A stretch of DNA of 64,000 nucleotides from Candidatus Gastranaerophilales bacterium (GTDB lineage Bacteria > Cyanobacteriota > Vampirovibrionia > Gastranaerophilales > Gastranaerophilaceae): NCBI GenBank assembly GCA_944325595.1, contig CALVAQ010000009.1, forward strand, positions 1 through 64,000, read 5' to 3'. Both the position numbers and the translations under genes were made by a program. Of this stretch, positions 34,927-44,413 are shown in pieces. A model generated the notes under the pieces. That model was not told where the DNA came from. It was given only the letters and a program-made list of their open reading frames with translations, and ran no database searches. Numbering within the stretch: position 1 is the stretch's first letter; each line of letters begins with the position of its first letter.

Positions 34927-35193
34927 GGGGATGTGTATTTTACTGCTACTCTACCTAATTATTAAGGATTAGACGTGTGATTACTACATCTGTTTGTATG
35001 ATTATGTTTTAATAATTTTTGAAGATAAGTCAAAGGATGATATTATTACAAAATGTAAAAAACAATTTTTGTATTAAAAACCTGTGGTAGACTAGATTGT
35101 AGGGATTTGTTCAAAATTTTTTAAATTTGGCTAGCAAAAAATTTTTTGATGAACCTTTAATAAATAGGAATTACATGCAATTCAAGGGATAAG
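34927..35193. other. Divergent spacer between fliJ and the membrane-protein operon
   Basis: No reading frame or stable RNA fold was found. An A/T-only inverted repeat (blocks of A6 and T6) lies at about 35118-35155. TTGTAT followed after 18 bases by TAGATT near 35070-35099 could be the rightward promoter. Confidence 0.4.
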
Positions 35194-36291
35194 ATGGTTA
35201 CTGTGTCTAGTATTAAAAACAATTATGCAGATAGATCCGTGTCCTCCGGAGTATCGGGAAATGTCAGTTTTCGTGCAGATGAACTGCCTGCTGTAAATAC
35301 AAAACCAAAAGAAGACACTCTTTTGAAAAACGATGTGTTCAGCAAAATAAGAGTTAATCTGGACAAAGCTGTAGATATTCCTCTTATTCATATACCGAGA
35401 GGCATGGGCGGCGCACCTGATTATACTTTTTTTGAGTTTTTACAGACAGCAAAAGTACCATATTATCTGGGAGGTCCTATTCTCGCTGCATTGTTCAATG
35501 CCGGCGTAAAAATGGACAGTATAAAATCCGGCAATGCAGCAAAAATGGTGGCAAAACATATGGCGCTCGGTGTCGGTTTTTATTATCTCGGCGCAATTGC
35601 CGCCAAAGCTGTTATTGACAACACAGTGAAAGCGGCAAGGGGTTTGGATTTGAACCACCCATACGCAAAAGTTATTCCCACCTCAACAAAAGATACGGGC
35701 ATGTTCAAAAAAGATGTGGAATTGCACAAAGCTACGGAAAGTATTGATTTCACAAGATGGGATTTGATGTATAACAAAAAAGGACAAACTCCGGAAGAAA
35801 TCAATGAAAGATATGCAAAACTTGCAAAAAAATACGGACTTAACGGAGATGCAAATGATATAGATGCATCTGTAAAACCCTTGATTAAAAAGACAATTAT
35901 TATGGCAAGAGCCTGGCAATATGCTTTGACGGCATTCTTTGTCACACTCGGAATAGGGCTTGCCAACCAGCCGGTCTGGGAAAAAGTATCCCATGAAGGA
36001 TTTAAAAGCACAGTAAAAAATGGTATTTTCGGAAAAAATCTGGAGTTTAAATCAAGACTGAATGCAGCCAAAATAGCTGTTTATGACTATATGTTAAAAC
36101 CGTTTGGCAAAAGTTTTGCCGAGCTTTGGAAAGGACACAGCAAAGCTTCTTCAATCGCAGGTAAATCCATTATTGCTTCTACGGCTGCAGCCACATTGCT
36201 TGCTATTTCGCTGATTGTCGGAAAGACTTCGGCGAGAAGCCACAAAATAGAAAATTCAGGAACCAACAAAGTGGGCGGAGGTAGACAGTAG
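35194..36291 (+). CDS. Hypothetical membrane protein with N-terminal tag
   Basis: A 365-residue protein with AAGGGA before the ATG. The tag is present: IKNNYA (7-12) and NVSFRAD (23-29). Hydrophobic segments lie near residues 90-110, 118-140, 235-262 and 325-345; between them is a soluble loop with YNKKGQTPEEINERYAKLAK. It is the first gene of a three-gene operon with the 1050-residue protein (start directly after this stop) and the GH13 enzyme. Segment order and the mid-loop resemble the N-terminal part of the next gene, suggesting common origin. The function is unknown. Confidence 0.78.
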   Translation: MVTVSSIKNNYADRSVSSGVSGNVSFRADELPAVNTKPKEDTLLKNDVFSKIRVNLDKAVDIPLIHIPRGMGGAPDYTFFEFLQTAKVPYYLGGPILAALFNAGVKMDSIKSGNAAKMVAKHMALGVGFYYLGAIAAKAVIDNTVKAARGLDLNHPYAKVIPTSTKDTGMFKKDVELHKATESIDFTRWDLMYNKKGQTPEEINERYAKLAKKYGLNGDANDIDASVKPLIKKTIIMARAWQYALTAFFVTLGIGLANQPVWEKVSHEGFKSTVKNGIFGKNLEFKSRLNAAKIAVYDYMLKPFGKSFAELWKGHSKASSIAGKSIIASTAAATLLAISLIVGKTSARSHKIENSGTNKVGGGRQ

Positions 36292-39200
36292 ATGCCGAGT
36301 TTGCTCAACACCATACCTGTTTATAAACCGCAAAGCCCTGCAAACACGCAGGCTCCATCCGGATTACAGTCTTTGCCTACCGCATCAGTCAGCAATCCTT
36401 TTCCGGGAGTGCAGACATATTCTTATGTTCCGGCAAGACCTCTCAGCCCGGCAAGAACCACACCCAAGGGAGTCCGTCCTCAAAAGGTCAGCGGCAGCCT
36501 TGTCAAAGAAAATATTTTTCAAGCCGCCGGCAGCACGGTAAAATCTTATGCTGATTATGCAAAATATTTTTATGATGCTGGTTTTAAAGGCGAAGGTACG
36601 GATTATTCCGTCGGAAAGATTAATGACCTCGGCATAAGAGCAGGTTCGCTTGGTATTGCTGCGGCACTGGCTGCTTCAAAACAGTTCCCGCTTGCAAAAG
36701 GTATGGAATTTGTCGGTCTGGCTACATGGTTTGCTTCAATGGCTATATGGCCTCATATTCTCGGTGCTCCGATTAAAGCCAAAACTGGTGTTGACATAAA
36801 TCAACAGTACATTGATTCATACGGCAGAAGAAAATATGTATACGAAGACAACCAGTACCGCCCTATGGATTTGTACAGGCATGTTGATGTAGACGGAACA
36901 CCGCTTTCCGAAGACGAATACTACAAAAAATATAAAGACGACTTTGCATACCTTGATGCAATAGGAGATAAACTCGGTATCCCCAAAGATATCAAAAACA
37001 GACACGAAGCCATTATGAACAAAATGGGGCAGATTGCAGTACAGGGCAAAACTTTGTGGATGCTTACAGCCGGTATTATGACCCCTGTTCTGTCATCAAT
37101 TGTTGCAGATGCCGCACAAAATCCTTTGAGAAATGCAATTGAAAAACACAGATTCAACAAAGCATCCAAAGTATTTGACGGATTTGAAAAATCGCTTGAT
37201 AAGCTTGTCGATATAAATGCACCGTTTGACAGCCGAAAAATCCAAACAAATCTGGATGAAATAATGAAAGAACTCGGTATTACCGTATCTGAGCAGTCAC
37301 AGCAGACACTCAAATCCCTGTTACTCAGAGATTGTGATTTGAGTCAGGCAGATTTTGATGTTCTAAAAAATCTCGCCGAAGGAAGATTTGCAGGAACAGA
37401 TTTCGGACAAAAACTCAGAGCTGCACTTGATGCTGCGGTAAAAGACGGCGAAAATCTGCGCCTTCCGAAAGACAAAATGGCTGATGTTTTGAGTGCACTT
37501 GAATCTGAAGCAATGAGAAATATTGACGGAAATACCAAAGGTCAGCTTGAATATTTACTAAATCGTTCAAAACATTTGACACAGAGCGAATTTGATAAAT
37601 TACAAAAATTCTTTGACAACGAACTTTACGGCTCCGGTGTCAAAGATGTGTTTGACAATATAGTCAAAAATGAAGTGAAATTTACGGAACCCAATGTTAC
37701 TTTGAGTGATTCTTTAAAAGAAGGAATTAAAAAAGCATCAATTGACGGAGTTCGGGATGCTGTTGCAAAAATGAACAAAGACTTTGCTTCTACACTTCCT
37801 GATGAAATTAAAAACTTTGCCGGACTTACTGACAGCGAATGGCAATCTATAATTTCAAAATCAAGAAACAACAACAAACAAGAACTCGATATAATTTCAA
37901 CAAACTCTTTGAAAAATGTTGTAAAAAGAGAGTTTTTGACAAAACTTAAAGGTGTAAAAAACCTTGATGAAGATGCTGTAGAAATGATTTCAAAATACAT
38001 AGATTCTCATATTGACAAATATATGGAATCTCAAAGACACTATATAATTCCTCACGAAAGAGTAATGGAATTGTTCAAATTTGCAGAAGTCAACAAATCT
38101 TTAATGGCAAAAGTTGCCGACTACGAAAAAGCTTCTGTCATGAATATTGCGGAATCTATCACGGCAAACAATTGGAACAGACTTCCGCAAAAATATTTGA
38201 AAGCTTTGAATTTTACAAAAGAAGAAATAGCGCAGCTCGGTGCATTGGATACTTCTTTCTCAAAACAGGTTCTGGCTAAAAAGTTTGAAGAAATTGCCGC
38301 AAATCCTCATGAATATGAAAAAGTTCTGCAGCAAATGTCAGCACTGGCAAAAGAAGCAATCGAAAAAGAAGAAAAAGCCATACTGCGGTTAACCGGCACT
38401 GTAGATACACCCGGCGTGCTATCAAAAATCAAAGACCTTATGCAATCTGTCGGCGGAGCTGTCTTTAAAGACAGCGATGGTGCTGCAACCATGTACAAAG
38501 TCAGAATTTTTGATGCGCAAAACAAATACAGAAACACAGTAGATTCGTTTGTCAGACCGATAAAAATTCTTGACACTTTCAAAAATCTTGACGGATATGT
38601 AAGAAACATTCTGGGCGGCAGTGAAGAAGCTTTCAATAACCTCGTTAAAAACAACTCCGCAGATTATCACATGTTTGAAGGTTTGAAATACGAAGATGCC
38701 GTAAAATCTCTCAAAGAATACATAAAAGACATTGCTCTGGACAAAAATGACATCAATGACTGGACAACAAAATTTGAACACAATGTACCCGGCTCCAAAA
38801 GAGGTATGAAATACTCTCTTAATATGGTTAGAAACATTGCAAATATTGTAAACGGCGAGTTTGGCAAAGATACTGCCGAAATTATAAGAAAAGCAGCAGA
38901 TGAAGCTTTTATTAACAAATGCAACGCAAACAACACAATTATGCGTTATAGATATCTCGCTCTTGACTATAAACTGGCAAGAGATTTCTTTAATAACAAA
39001 TGCTATATGAGAGATTACAAACCCGCAGAAGCACTTGTTGAAGAAATTTGTAATGGCAATTATAAAAATTTACATGTTTTAGAAGCATTGATAGATGAAA
39101 GAAAAGCGGAATTGTCTCTCTCTGAAATTGCTGAACTCAAAAACCTCAGAGAAACTGCAAAACTTGGATACAAATATGAAATTCCGGACAAAGAAGACTT

Positions 39201-39444
39201 TATAAGAAGAATTCTGACCCCGCTTGATTTCCACACTTCAAACAAATCAGTTGCCGAAATGTCAGGCAAAAGTGTTTCTGAATTCTTTAAAGATGCAGCA
39301 CAGAGCGTACGTTCTCGCAGCAAATGGACAAAACTTGTATACGGACTGCTTGTCGGCACGGTAGCCTTCTCGACAATAGTTATCGCCACAATGGGAAGAA
39401 AGAACTACTTTAACAAAGACATCTATGAAAAGAAAGATGCATAA
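36292..39444 (+). CDS. Large helical membrane-anchored protein
   Basis: A 1050-residue protein whose ATG directly follows the previous TAG, with GGAGG inside the upstream gene. The first 60 residues are Pro/Ser/Thr-rich and include a weak tag (NPFPGVQ). Hydrophobic segments lie near 115-125, 140-160 and 255-275, and one near the C-terminus (KLVYGLLVGTVAFSTIVIATM). The roughly 700 residues between are charged, nearly all helical and probably extended, with repeated motifs such as LSQADFDVLKNLAEG and LTQSEFDKLQKFFDN (similar 35-40 residue units). This looks like a membrane-tethered scaffold. No enzyme or known domain was recognised. Confidence 0.78.
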   Translation: MPSLLNTIPVYKPQSPANTQAPSGLQSLPTASVSNPFPGVQTYSYVPARPLSPARTTPKGVRPQKVSGSLVKENIFQAAGSTVKSYADYAKYFYDAGFKGEGTDYSVGKINDLGIRAGSLGIAAALAASKQFPLAKGMEFVGLATWFASMAIWPHILGAPIKAKTGVDINQQYIDSYGRRKYVYEDNQYRPMDLYRHVDVDGTPLSEDEYYKKYKDDFAYLDAIGDKLGIPKDIKNRHEAIMNKMGQIAVQGKTLWMLTAGIMTPVLSSIVADAAQNPLRNAIEKHRFNKASKVFDGFEKSLDKLVDINAPFDSRKIQTNLDEIMKELGITVSEQSQQTLKSLLLRDCDLSQADFDVLKNLAEGRFAGTDFGQKLRAALDAAVKDGENLRLPKDKMADVLSALESEAMRNIDGNTKGQLEYLLNRSKHLTQSEFDKLQKFFDNELYGSGVKDVFDNIVKNEVKFTEPNVTLSDSLKEGIKKASIDGVRDAVAKMNKDFASTLPDEIKNFAGLTDSEWQSIISKSRNNNKQELDIISTNSLKNVVKREFLTKLKGVKNLDEDAVEMISKYIDSHIDKYMESQRHYIIPHERVMELFKFAEVNKSLMAKVADYEKASVMNIAESITANNWNRLPQKYLKALNFTKEEIAQLGALDTSFSKQVLAKKFEEIAANPHEYEKVLQQMSALAKEAIEKEEKAILRLTGTVDTPGVLSKIKDLMQSVGGAVFKDSDGAATMYKVRIFDAQNKYRNTVDSFVRPIKILDTFKNLDGYVRNILGGSEEAFNNLVKNNSADYHMFEGLKYEDAVKSLKEYIKDIALDKNDINDWTTKFEHNVPGSKRGMKYSLNMVRNIANIVNGEFGKDTAEIIRKAADEAFINKCNANNTIMRYRYLALDYKLARDFFNNKCYMRDYKPAEALVEEICNGNYKNLHVLEALIDERKAELSLSEIAELKNLRETAKLGYKYEIPDKEDFIRRILTPLDFHTSNKSVAEMSGKSVSEFFKDAAQSVRSRSKWTKLVYGLLVGTVAFSTIVIATMGRKNYFNKDIYEKKDA

Positions 39445-39455
39445 GGGGAAACAAA

Positions 39456-41483
39456 ATGATAATCAGCTTTAATACAACCAACTACTCATCTCCTTTGAAA
39501 CCCGGTTTCAAAGCATCTTTGCTTACACAGTTGTCTCAAAAATATACCCAGCAGCCGCAGCAGGCATCTTCGCCGATAAAAGAAACTTTGCCATCGAACG
39601 CAGCACAGATTCCGGTCTCTACTCCGATTGCAGAAAAATATAATAACCAATACGGAACAAACAGCCTTTTGTCTGTTTTGATGAACAAAACACAGCCTAT
39701 GACTCCCGCTGCTTCAACAACACCTGTTCAAACAGCAAATACAGAACCTTTGGCGGGATACAAAAACAATTTGCGCTCAATGTTTCAAAACAATCAGGCT
39801 GTTATTTATGCAATGGTTCCAAGAACCTTTAATGCAAAAGATACAGACGGAAACGGTTTGATTGAAGGAAATGAAGAACCCGGATATTTCACCAACATGG
39901 TAGAAAGATTGGATGAGCTGAAATCATACGGCGTAAACACATTGCACTGGCTGCCGATTAATCCTCCCGGAAAATATGCGGCAAAAGGCAGTGCAGGTTC
40001 GGTTTACGCTCCTTTAGATTATCTCTCCATTGACCCGAAACTCGATGACCCGAGAAATCCAAAATCTGTCTACGAAGAAGCTAAAGATGCAATCAAAGAA
40101 TGCCACAAGAGAAACATAAAAGTTATGGTTGATTTGCCGAGCTGTATGTCTGTTGATTTGTACGAAAGCAGACCGGACTTGAGAGCGACGGATGCCGAAG
40201 GCAAACCCAAAACACCGGAAGGATGGGAAGACATCAGAATGTTCAACCCGTGGCAGGATGCAGACAAAAGAATTTTGAACCCTGCGCTTGTTGACTATCA
40301 CAAAAAATTTGTTGATATGTGCATAGACCTGGGCATTGACGGTATCAGAGCAGATGTCGGCAGAGCCAAACCGCCGGAATTTTGGGATATTATTACATCA
40401 TATGCCAGAAGCAAAGACCCTGAATTCGGATTTTTGGCAGAATGCTATACTTATGAAGATGCTTCTCCAATGAAAAACATGCCTGCAGACAGACCGGAAG
40501 AAGCTCTTGAAGCAGGATTTGATACATACTACGGTCAATACCATATCTTCCACAGCTGGAAAGCAAAAGATTTTCACAAATTTGTAGAAGACAACCTTGA
40601 AATGTCAAAAAGACACGAAAAAGGCAAATCACTCATAGGTTCTTTTGCTACACACGATGACAAGAGTCCGATGTCAAACGGAGGACCGGACTACTGCATG
40701 ATGACTTCTGTATTGCAGGCTACTCTGCCTATGACAAATCCGTATGTAATTTCAGGTTTTGAGTCAGGCGACAGATACATTTATCCTTATGACAAAAAAT
40801 ATGTAAACAAAACTTTCAACCAGCTTCTTGAAAACCCGATATACAAAGAAGCCGTTGATATGTGGCTGCAAAGCAGTCAGTTTGAATACAAAGATGCATT
40901 GAAAAAACTTATGTCAGGTACCGATGCAAACAGAAAAGTAGCAGACCTTGCCGAAGATCCGCAATACAAAGATATTATTCACAGCTTTGAATCTCTTGAT
41001 ACGACAAAAGACAATATCAGACACTATGTTCATACGGAATTTTTGGATATCTTCAATGAATCAAGAAGACCCGGCGGTGAACATCCCGAAATCGGAAAGC
41101 ATATGGGATATCTTATGAATGTAGTCAGACCGAAATACGGTGAATTGATTACTAAAGGTCAGTATATTGAGCTTAAGGTCGACAACAACAGTCGTGATGA
41201 AGTTATTGCTTATGCAAGATGCAAAGACGGAAAAACACTTGTTGTAATAGCAAACCATGATGTAAACTCAAGACAAAAAGTAAAAGTAAAAGTTCCCGGA
41301 ATGAAAGAAACACAGGTTCTCAAAGACCTGTCGCCCCAATACGGAACAGGCAGTGTATGGCAGGCAAAGAAAGGTGAAATTGATATAGACCTCGGACCCG
41401 CACAGGCTCATATCTTTGAAATTGATGACCCTGAACTGCCAAAACTGGTTAAACCCGAAGATGTATATCAGCAGAATTTGTAA
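39456..41483 (+). CDS. Alpha-amylase-family (GH13-like) enzyme with EF-hand loop and N-terminal tag
   Basis: A 675-residue enzyme. The tag is TTNY (7-10) and PGFKAS (16-21); a Gln/Pro/Thr-rich linker runs to about residue 105. The TIM barrel carries GH13 landmarks: nucleophile Asp300 in GIRADVGRA, acid/base Glu329 in FLAECY, and Asp401 in ATHDDKSP. A canonical EF-hand loop, DTDGNGLIEGNE, occupies 129-140 where other GH13 enzymes have a calcium-binding Gly/Asp segment. An all-beta C-domain follows (LVVIANHDVNSR). There is no signal peptide, so it acts in the cytoplasm or is exported by another route. GH13 is well supported; substrate (glycogen, maltodextrin or trehalose type) is not. Confidence 0.8.
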   Translation: MIISFNTTNYSSPLKPGFKASLLTQLSQKYTQQPQQASSPIKETLPSNAAQIPVSTPIAEKYNNQYGTNSLLSVLMNKTQPMTPAASTTPVQTANTEPLAGYKNNLRSMFQNNQAVIYAMVPRTFNAKDTDGNGLIEGNEEPGYFTNMVERLDELKSYGVNTLHWLPINPPGKYAAKGSAGSVYAPLDYLSIDPKLDDPRNPKSVYEEAKDAIKECHKRNIKVMVDLPSCMSVDLYESRPDLRATDAEGKPKTPEGWEDIRMFNPWQDADKRILNPALVDYHKKFVDMCIDLGIDGIRADVGRAKPPEFWDIITSYARSKDPEFGFLAECYTYEDASPMKNMPADRPEEALEAGFDTYYGQYHIFHSWKAKDFHKFVEDNLEMSKRHEKGKSLIGSFATHDDKSPMSNGGPDYCMMTSVLQATLPMTNPYVISGFESGDRYIYPYDKKYVNKTFNQLLENPIYKEAVDMWLQSSQFEYKDALKKLMSGTDANRKVADLAEDPQYKDIIHSFESLDTTKDNIRHYVHTEFLDIFNESRRPGGEHPEIGKHMGYLMNVVRPKYGELITKGQYIELKVDNNSRDEVIAYARCKDGKTLVVIANHDVNSRQKVKVKVPGMKETQVLKDLSPQYGTGSVWQAKKGEIDIDLGPAQAHIFEIDDPELPKLVKPEDVYQQNL

Positions 41484-41529
41484 TTTTGCACTATAAAAAA
41501 ATTATTATCGATTTACACAAATCATAAAT

Positions 41530-41672
41530 AAAAAAAAGGGAAACTCTTAATGAATTTCCCGTCGAATCTTGTTTGATTCCTCGTGTGTAAGTAAAGTAAG
41601 TAAGTGTGTAGGTTAGTGTGGTAGGTCAGTGTGTGTATTATGAATAAAAAACTTTTTCTCTCTTAATTTATC
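41530..41672 (-). ncRNA. Candidate small RNA B, G-depleted centre
   Basis: On the minus strand a promoter module (41676-41738) is followed by about 140 bases ending in a terminator: GGGAAA/TTTCCC (41538-41560) with eight T. Just before it is a GAATC/GATTC hairpin. The centre is almost free of G for more than 40 bases and contains CACACTAACCTACACAC and TTACTTAC twice. No start codon with a ribosome site opens a useful frame. A related unit lies at 56798-56931. Confidence 0.65.
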
Positions 41673-41675
41673 TCT

Positions 41676-41738
41676 CGTATATATATAAAGTATTTATTGT
41701 TTAAATAATTGCTTTTTTGAACAAAGTTTGATTAACAT
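41676..41738 (-). promoter_or_regulatory. Recurrent promoter module, copy B
   Basis: TTAAC-N4-GTTAA (41732-41745 on the plus strand) supplies ATGTTAA on the minus strand; 38 bases later comes ATACTTTATATATAT (41678-41693). It drives sRNA candidate B. Confidence 0.6.
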
Positions 41739-41821
41739 TTGTTAACAAACAGATTACTTGCTTATGCAGCAAGGTTTTTGGACTTTTGAAAAATTTTCAA
41801 ATTTGTGATAACTTTTGTAGT

Positions 41822-42490
41822 ATGAAAAAGAACTTTATAAACAAAATTATTTTTTCTGTATTATTTTTTCTTTTTGCAATAATGCCGGTATCTGCCGACG
41901 TAATGCCGTATTATACCGGCTCTCTAAACAATGAAACCATAGGCTTTTTGCAGGTTCCAAAAAATTTTGTACTCTATCTTTACCCGAGAAATGACTCGCA
42001 GGTAGTTGATATAGTTAACTGGAGCGATTACGAAGTCAAACTGCAAAAAACGACAATGGAGCCGTCCTCAATGTTTGCAGCCCTTGTGCCGTCAAGAGGT
42101 TATGCTTTTTGTATGGTTACAGACGAACAAGACGACTGGTACAAAATAATTTATGACAAAACGCATAACAAATCAGCCTGGATAAAGCCGGAAAAATCCG
42201 ATGATTTTTGGAGCCTGAGAGAGTTTTATGCTTACTACGGAAAAAAACACGGGCTTTATTATATGAAAAATATCGATTACCGCCAAAGAGGCATCTACAG
42301 CGGTGCATATGAAGGCTCCCAAAAGCTGGGCGGTTTTACACTCATAAAAAATATTCGATTGAACAAAGTCAGCGGCAACTGGGCGCTTGTAACGGTTGTT
42401 GATATAGGAAACGAGCCCAAAATCGGCTACATACGCTGGAGAGAAGATGACGGAACTATAATCGTTTTCCCGAAACTGCTAAGCAAATAA
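41822..42490 (+). CDS. Secreted hypothetical protein, SH3-like
   Basis: From the ATG at 41822 the product has 222 residues with a clear signal peptide (KIIFSVLFFLFAIMPVSA). An upstream TTG at 41786 would place extra polar residues before the signal and is less likely. The mature part contains an SH3-like beta segment (GFLQVPKNFVLYLYPRND, then WYKIIYDKTHNKSAWIKP) followed by a second beta domain. Bacterial SH3-like domains often bind wall peptides; that is inference here. It is convergent with, and almost touches, the 110-residue gene. Confidence 0.75.
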   Translation: MKKNFINKIIFSVLFFLFAIMPVSADVMPYYTGSLNNETIGFLQVPKNFVLYLYPRNDSQVVDIVNWSDYEVKLQKTTMEPSSMFAALVPSRGYAFCMVTDEQDDWYKIIYDKTHNKSAWIKPEKSDDFWSLREFYAYYGKKHGLYYMKNIDYRQRGIYSGAYEGSQKLGGFTLIKNIRLNKVSGNWALVTVVDIGNEPKIGYIRWREDDGTIIVFPKLLSK

Positions 42491-42491
42491 A

Positions 42492-42824
42492 TTATTTATA
42501 GAAAACCCTGCAATTCCCTGCCTGAACAGCTTCTCTTGCCATTTTTCTGTTAATCATACATGCCTGATATGCCTGTTCATAGAGTGGTTTTAATTTTTTG
42601 CAGGTTTTTGTATCAGAAACACAGCTATACATTTTTCTGCAATCCGATTCTGTGCCCTCGACTATTTTTGCACTCCAAACGTATGTTGTTGTCTTTCCGT
42701 TTTGTATATTGTTTGCAGGGACAGAGTGTGTGCATTTGTAATATTTTTCAGCACAAACACCATTTGCCTGTACAAAAATACAGATGAAGGATAACAAAAT
42801 AATAATATGCAAACACTTTTTCAT
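42492..42824 (-). CDS. Secreted cysteine-rich small protein
   Basis: A 110-residue protein with a signal peptide (about residues 1-25, ending in NGVCA). The mature 85 residues contain eight Cys, in pairs compatible with disulfides (YKCTHS, DCRKMYSCVSDTKTCKK, YQACM, GNCRVF). It begins three bases after the stop of the MFS transporter gene and must be co-transcribed. No family was recognised. The ribosome site is weak, which fits coupled translation. Confidence 0.72.
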   Translation of the reverse strand: MKKCLHIIILLSFICIFVQANGVCAEKYYKCTHSVPANNIQNGKTTTYVWSAKIVEGTESDCRKMYSCVSDTKTCKKLKPLYEQAYQACMINRKMAREAVQAGNCRVFYK

Positions 42825-42827
42825 ATT

Positions 42828-44279
42828 TTATTTCTTTTTAAAGCACATCGGCAGGCATATCGCAGCACAGATAAAGGCTGACAATCCCCAGAAAGCAAGT
42901 GCACCGTTCCAGCCGAATTTGTCAACGACAAAACCTGTACCCAATCCGGAAAGCATTGCCCCGACATAGCCGAAAGTACCGGTAAATCCTGTTACGGCAG
43001 AAGCAACTTTTTTGGAGCTGGATTCTATTGCGCAAACACCGCCTATTAGCATTTGAGGACCGTATGTAAAAAATCCTGAAAATCCGATTAAAAGAATATC
43101 AATAACACCCGAGCCGTTTATTTTTAATACATCAACAAGATTTTTTCCCGTAAGGGCAAAAAATGCGCTATCGATAAAGTTTGTACCCGTGCCGTTAAAA
43201 TACAATCCTGTCATACAGACAATTACACCGGCAAGGAAAATTACATTAATAGGAGCTCTGGCACCTTTAAAAATTTTGTCGGAAATAATACCGGCGGAAA
43301 TAGTGCCGAAAAAGCCGAACAATGGCAGGCAGGCAAGTTTCATTGAAGCAAGCTCAAGAGAGTTGTCTTTTGCTTCTACCAGATACTTAATAATCCAGTC
43401 TTCCGTGCCGAATCTGATTACATAAACAAAAACATATGCCATGGCAAGAGCCCAGATAGCTTTATTTGTCAAAACATTTTTTACGAGAATTTGAACATAA
43501 GACATTCCGTCCTCTTCGTCATCAGTTTTTGCTGTTACTTGCTGACGTTCAGGCTCTCTGTACTCTTCTACGTCAGGAAGTCCTATTGTCTGAGGCTTAT
43601 CTCTGAGACGGTTGAACAGCCACAGAGCAACAAGAATAGCCAGAATACCGGGAATAACAAAGGCAGCCTGCCAGCCGAATTTTGCTATCAAAAAACCTGA
43701 CAGTATTACAGCAAGAAAAGTACCTGTCTGGTGTGATGTTGACCACATTGCCCATTTTGTGGCTCTTTCAGAATTTGAAAACCAGTATGTCAGGCTCTTT
43801 GCTACAGGAGGAAATCCCATAGACTGAAACCATCCGTTACATCCCCAGAAAAAGGCAAGAACCCACAACAGGATTGTTGCGCTCGGAAGTCCAAAGAAAG
43901 TGAATTTTCCGGGAGTAAAAACAAAAAAGCTCAATGCAAAGCAGATATTTGCAAGACCTGCAAGAATTAAGCCTGTCGGCAGAAATTTTCTGACATCAGA
44001 GCGGTCTGCAATCATACCGTTTACGAATTTTCCTATTGCATATGTCAGATACAAAGAGCTGCCTATTACACCGAGTTCAAGGTTTGAATATCCGAGTTCT
44101 TTGCTCATTGAAGGCAAAGCTGCAGCAATATTCTTTTTGCAAAGATAAAACATTGCATATCCGATAAAGCATGAATAAAACATTCTCCATCTGAAATGAG
44201 AATATGTTTTTTTGACTTTTTCTTCGTCTTGAATAGGTTCTGCAAAAGCAGGCTCTTTAAAAAATTCCAATAGTCCCAT
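42828..44279 (-). CDS. Organophosphate:phosphate antiporter family transporter (MFS)
   Basis: A 483-residue, 12-helix MFS protein of the OPA group (GlpT, UhpT, UhpC). Landmarks: FRWRMFYSCFIGYAMFYLCKKN at the start (Arg then the first helix), GKFVNGMIADRSDVR between helices 2 and 3, and WGCNGWFQSMGFPPVAKSL in helix 4. A central cytoplasmic loop of about 50 charged residues separates the two halves. It probably exchanges sugar phosphate or glycerol 3-phosphate for phosphate; no UhpA/UhpB sensor genes are adjacent, so a transport role is favoured over sensing. Confidence 0.88.
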   Translation of the reverse strand: MGLLEFFKEPAFAEPIQDEEKVKKTYSHFRWRMFYSCFIGYAMFYLCKKNIAAALPSMSKELGYSNLELGVIGSSLYLTYAIGKFVNGMIADRSDVRKFLPTGLILAGLANICFALSFFVFTPGKFTFFGLPSATILLWVLAFFWGCNGWFQSMGFPPVAKSLTYWFSNSERATKWAMWSTSHQTGTFLAVILSGFLIAKFGWQAAFVIPGILAILVALWLFNRLRDKPQTIGLPDVEEYREPERQQVTAKTDDEEDGMSYVQILVKNVLTNKAIWALAMAYVFVYVIRFGTEDWIIKYLVEAKDNSLELASMKLACLPLFGFFGTISAGIISDKIFKGARAPINVIFLAGVIVCMTGLYFNGTGTNFIDSAFFALTGKNLVDVLKINGSGVIDILLIGFSGFFTYGPQMLIGGVCAIESSSKKVASAVTGFTGTFGYVGAMLSGLGTGFVVDKFGWNGALAFWGLSAFICAAICLPMCFKKK

Positions 44280-44413
44280 ACATCCGCTCTCTAAATCTGA
44301 TACACTTCCGTATGAAGATTATCTCAAAAACATATGCGTATTACAAATGTTGTGAGAAAATTTTTGGTTATGTTAAAATCTTTTTTGAATGTAATTTTAT
44401 TCGGGGAGTTTAG

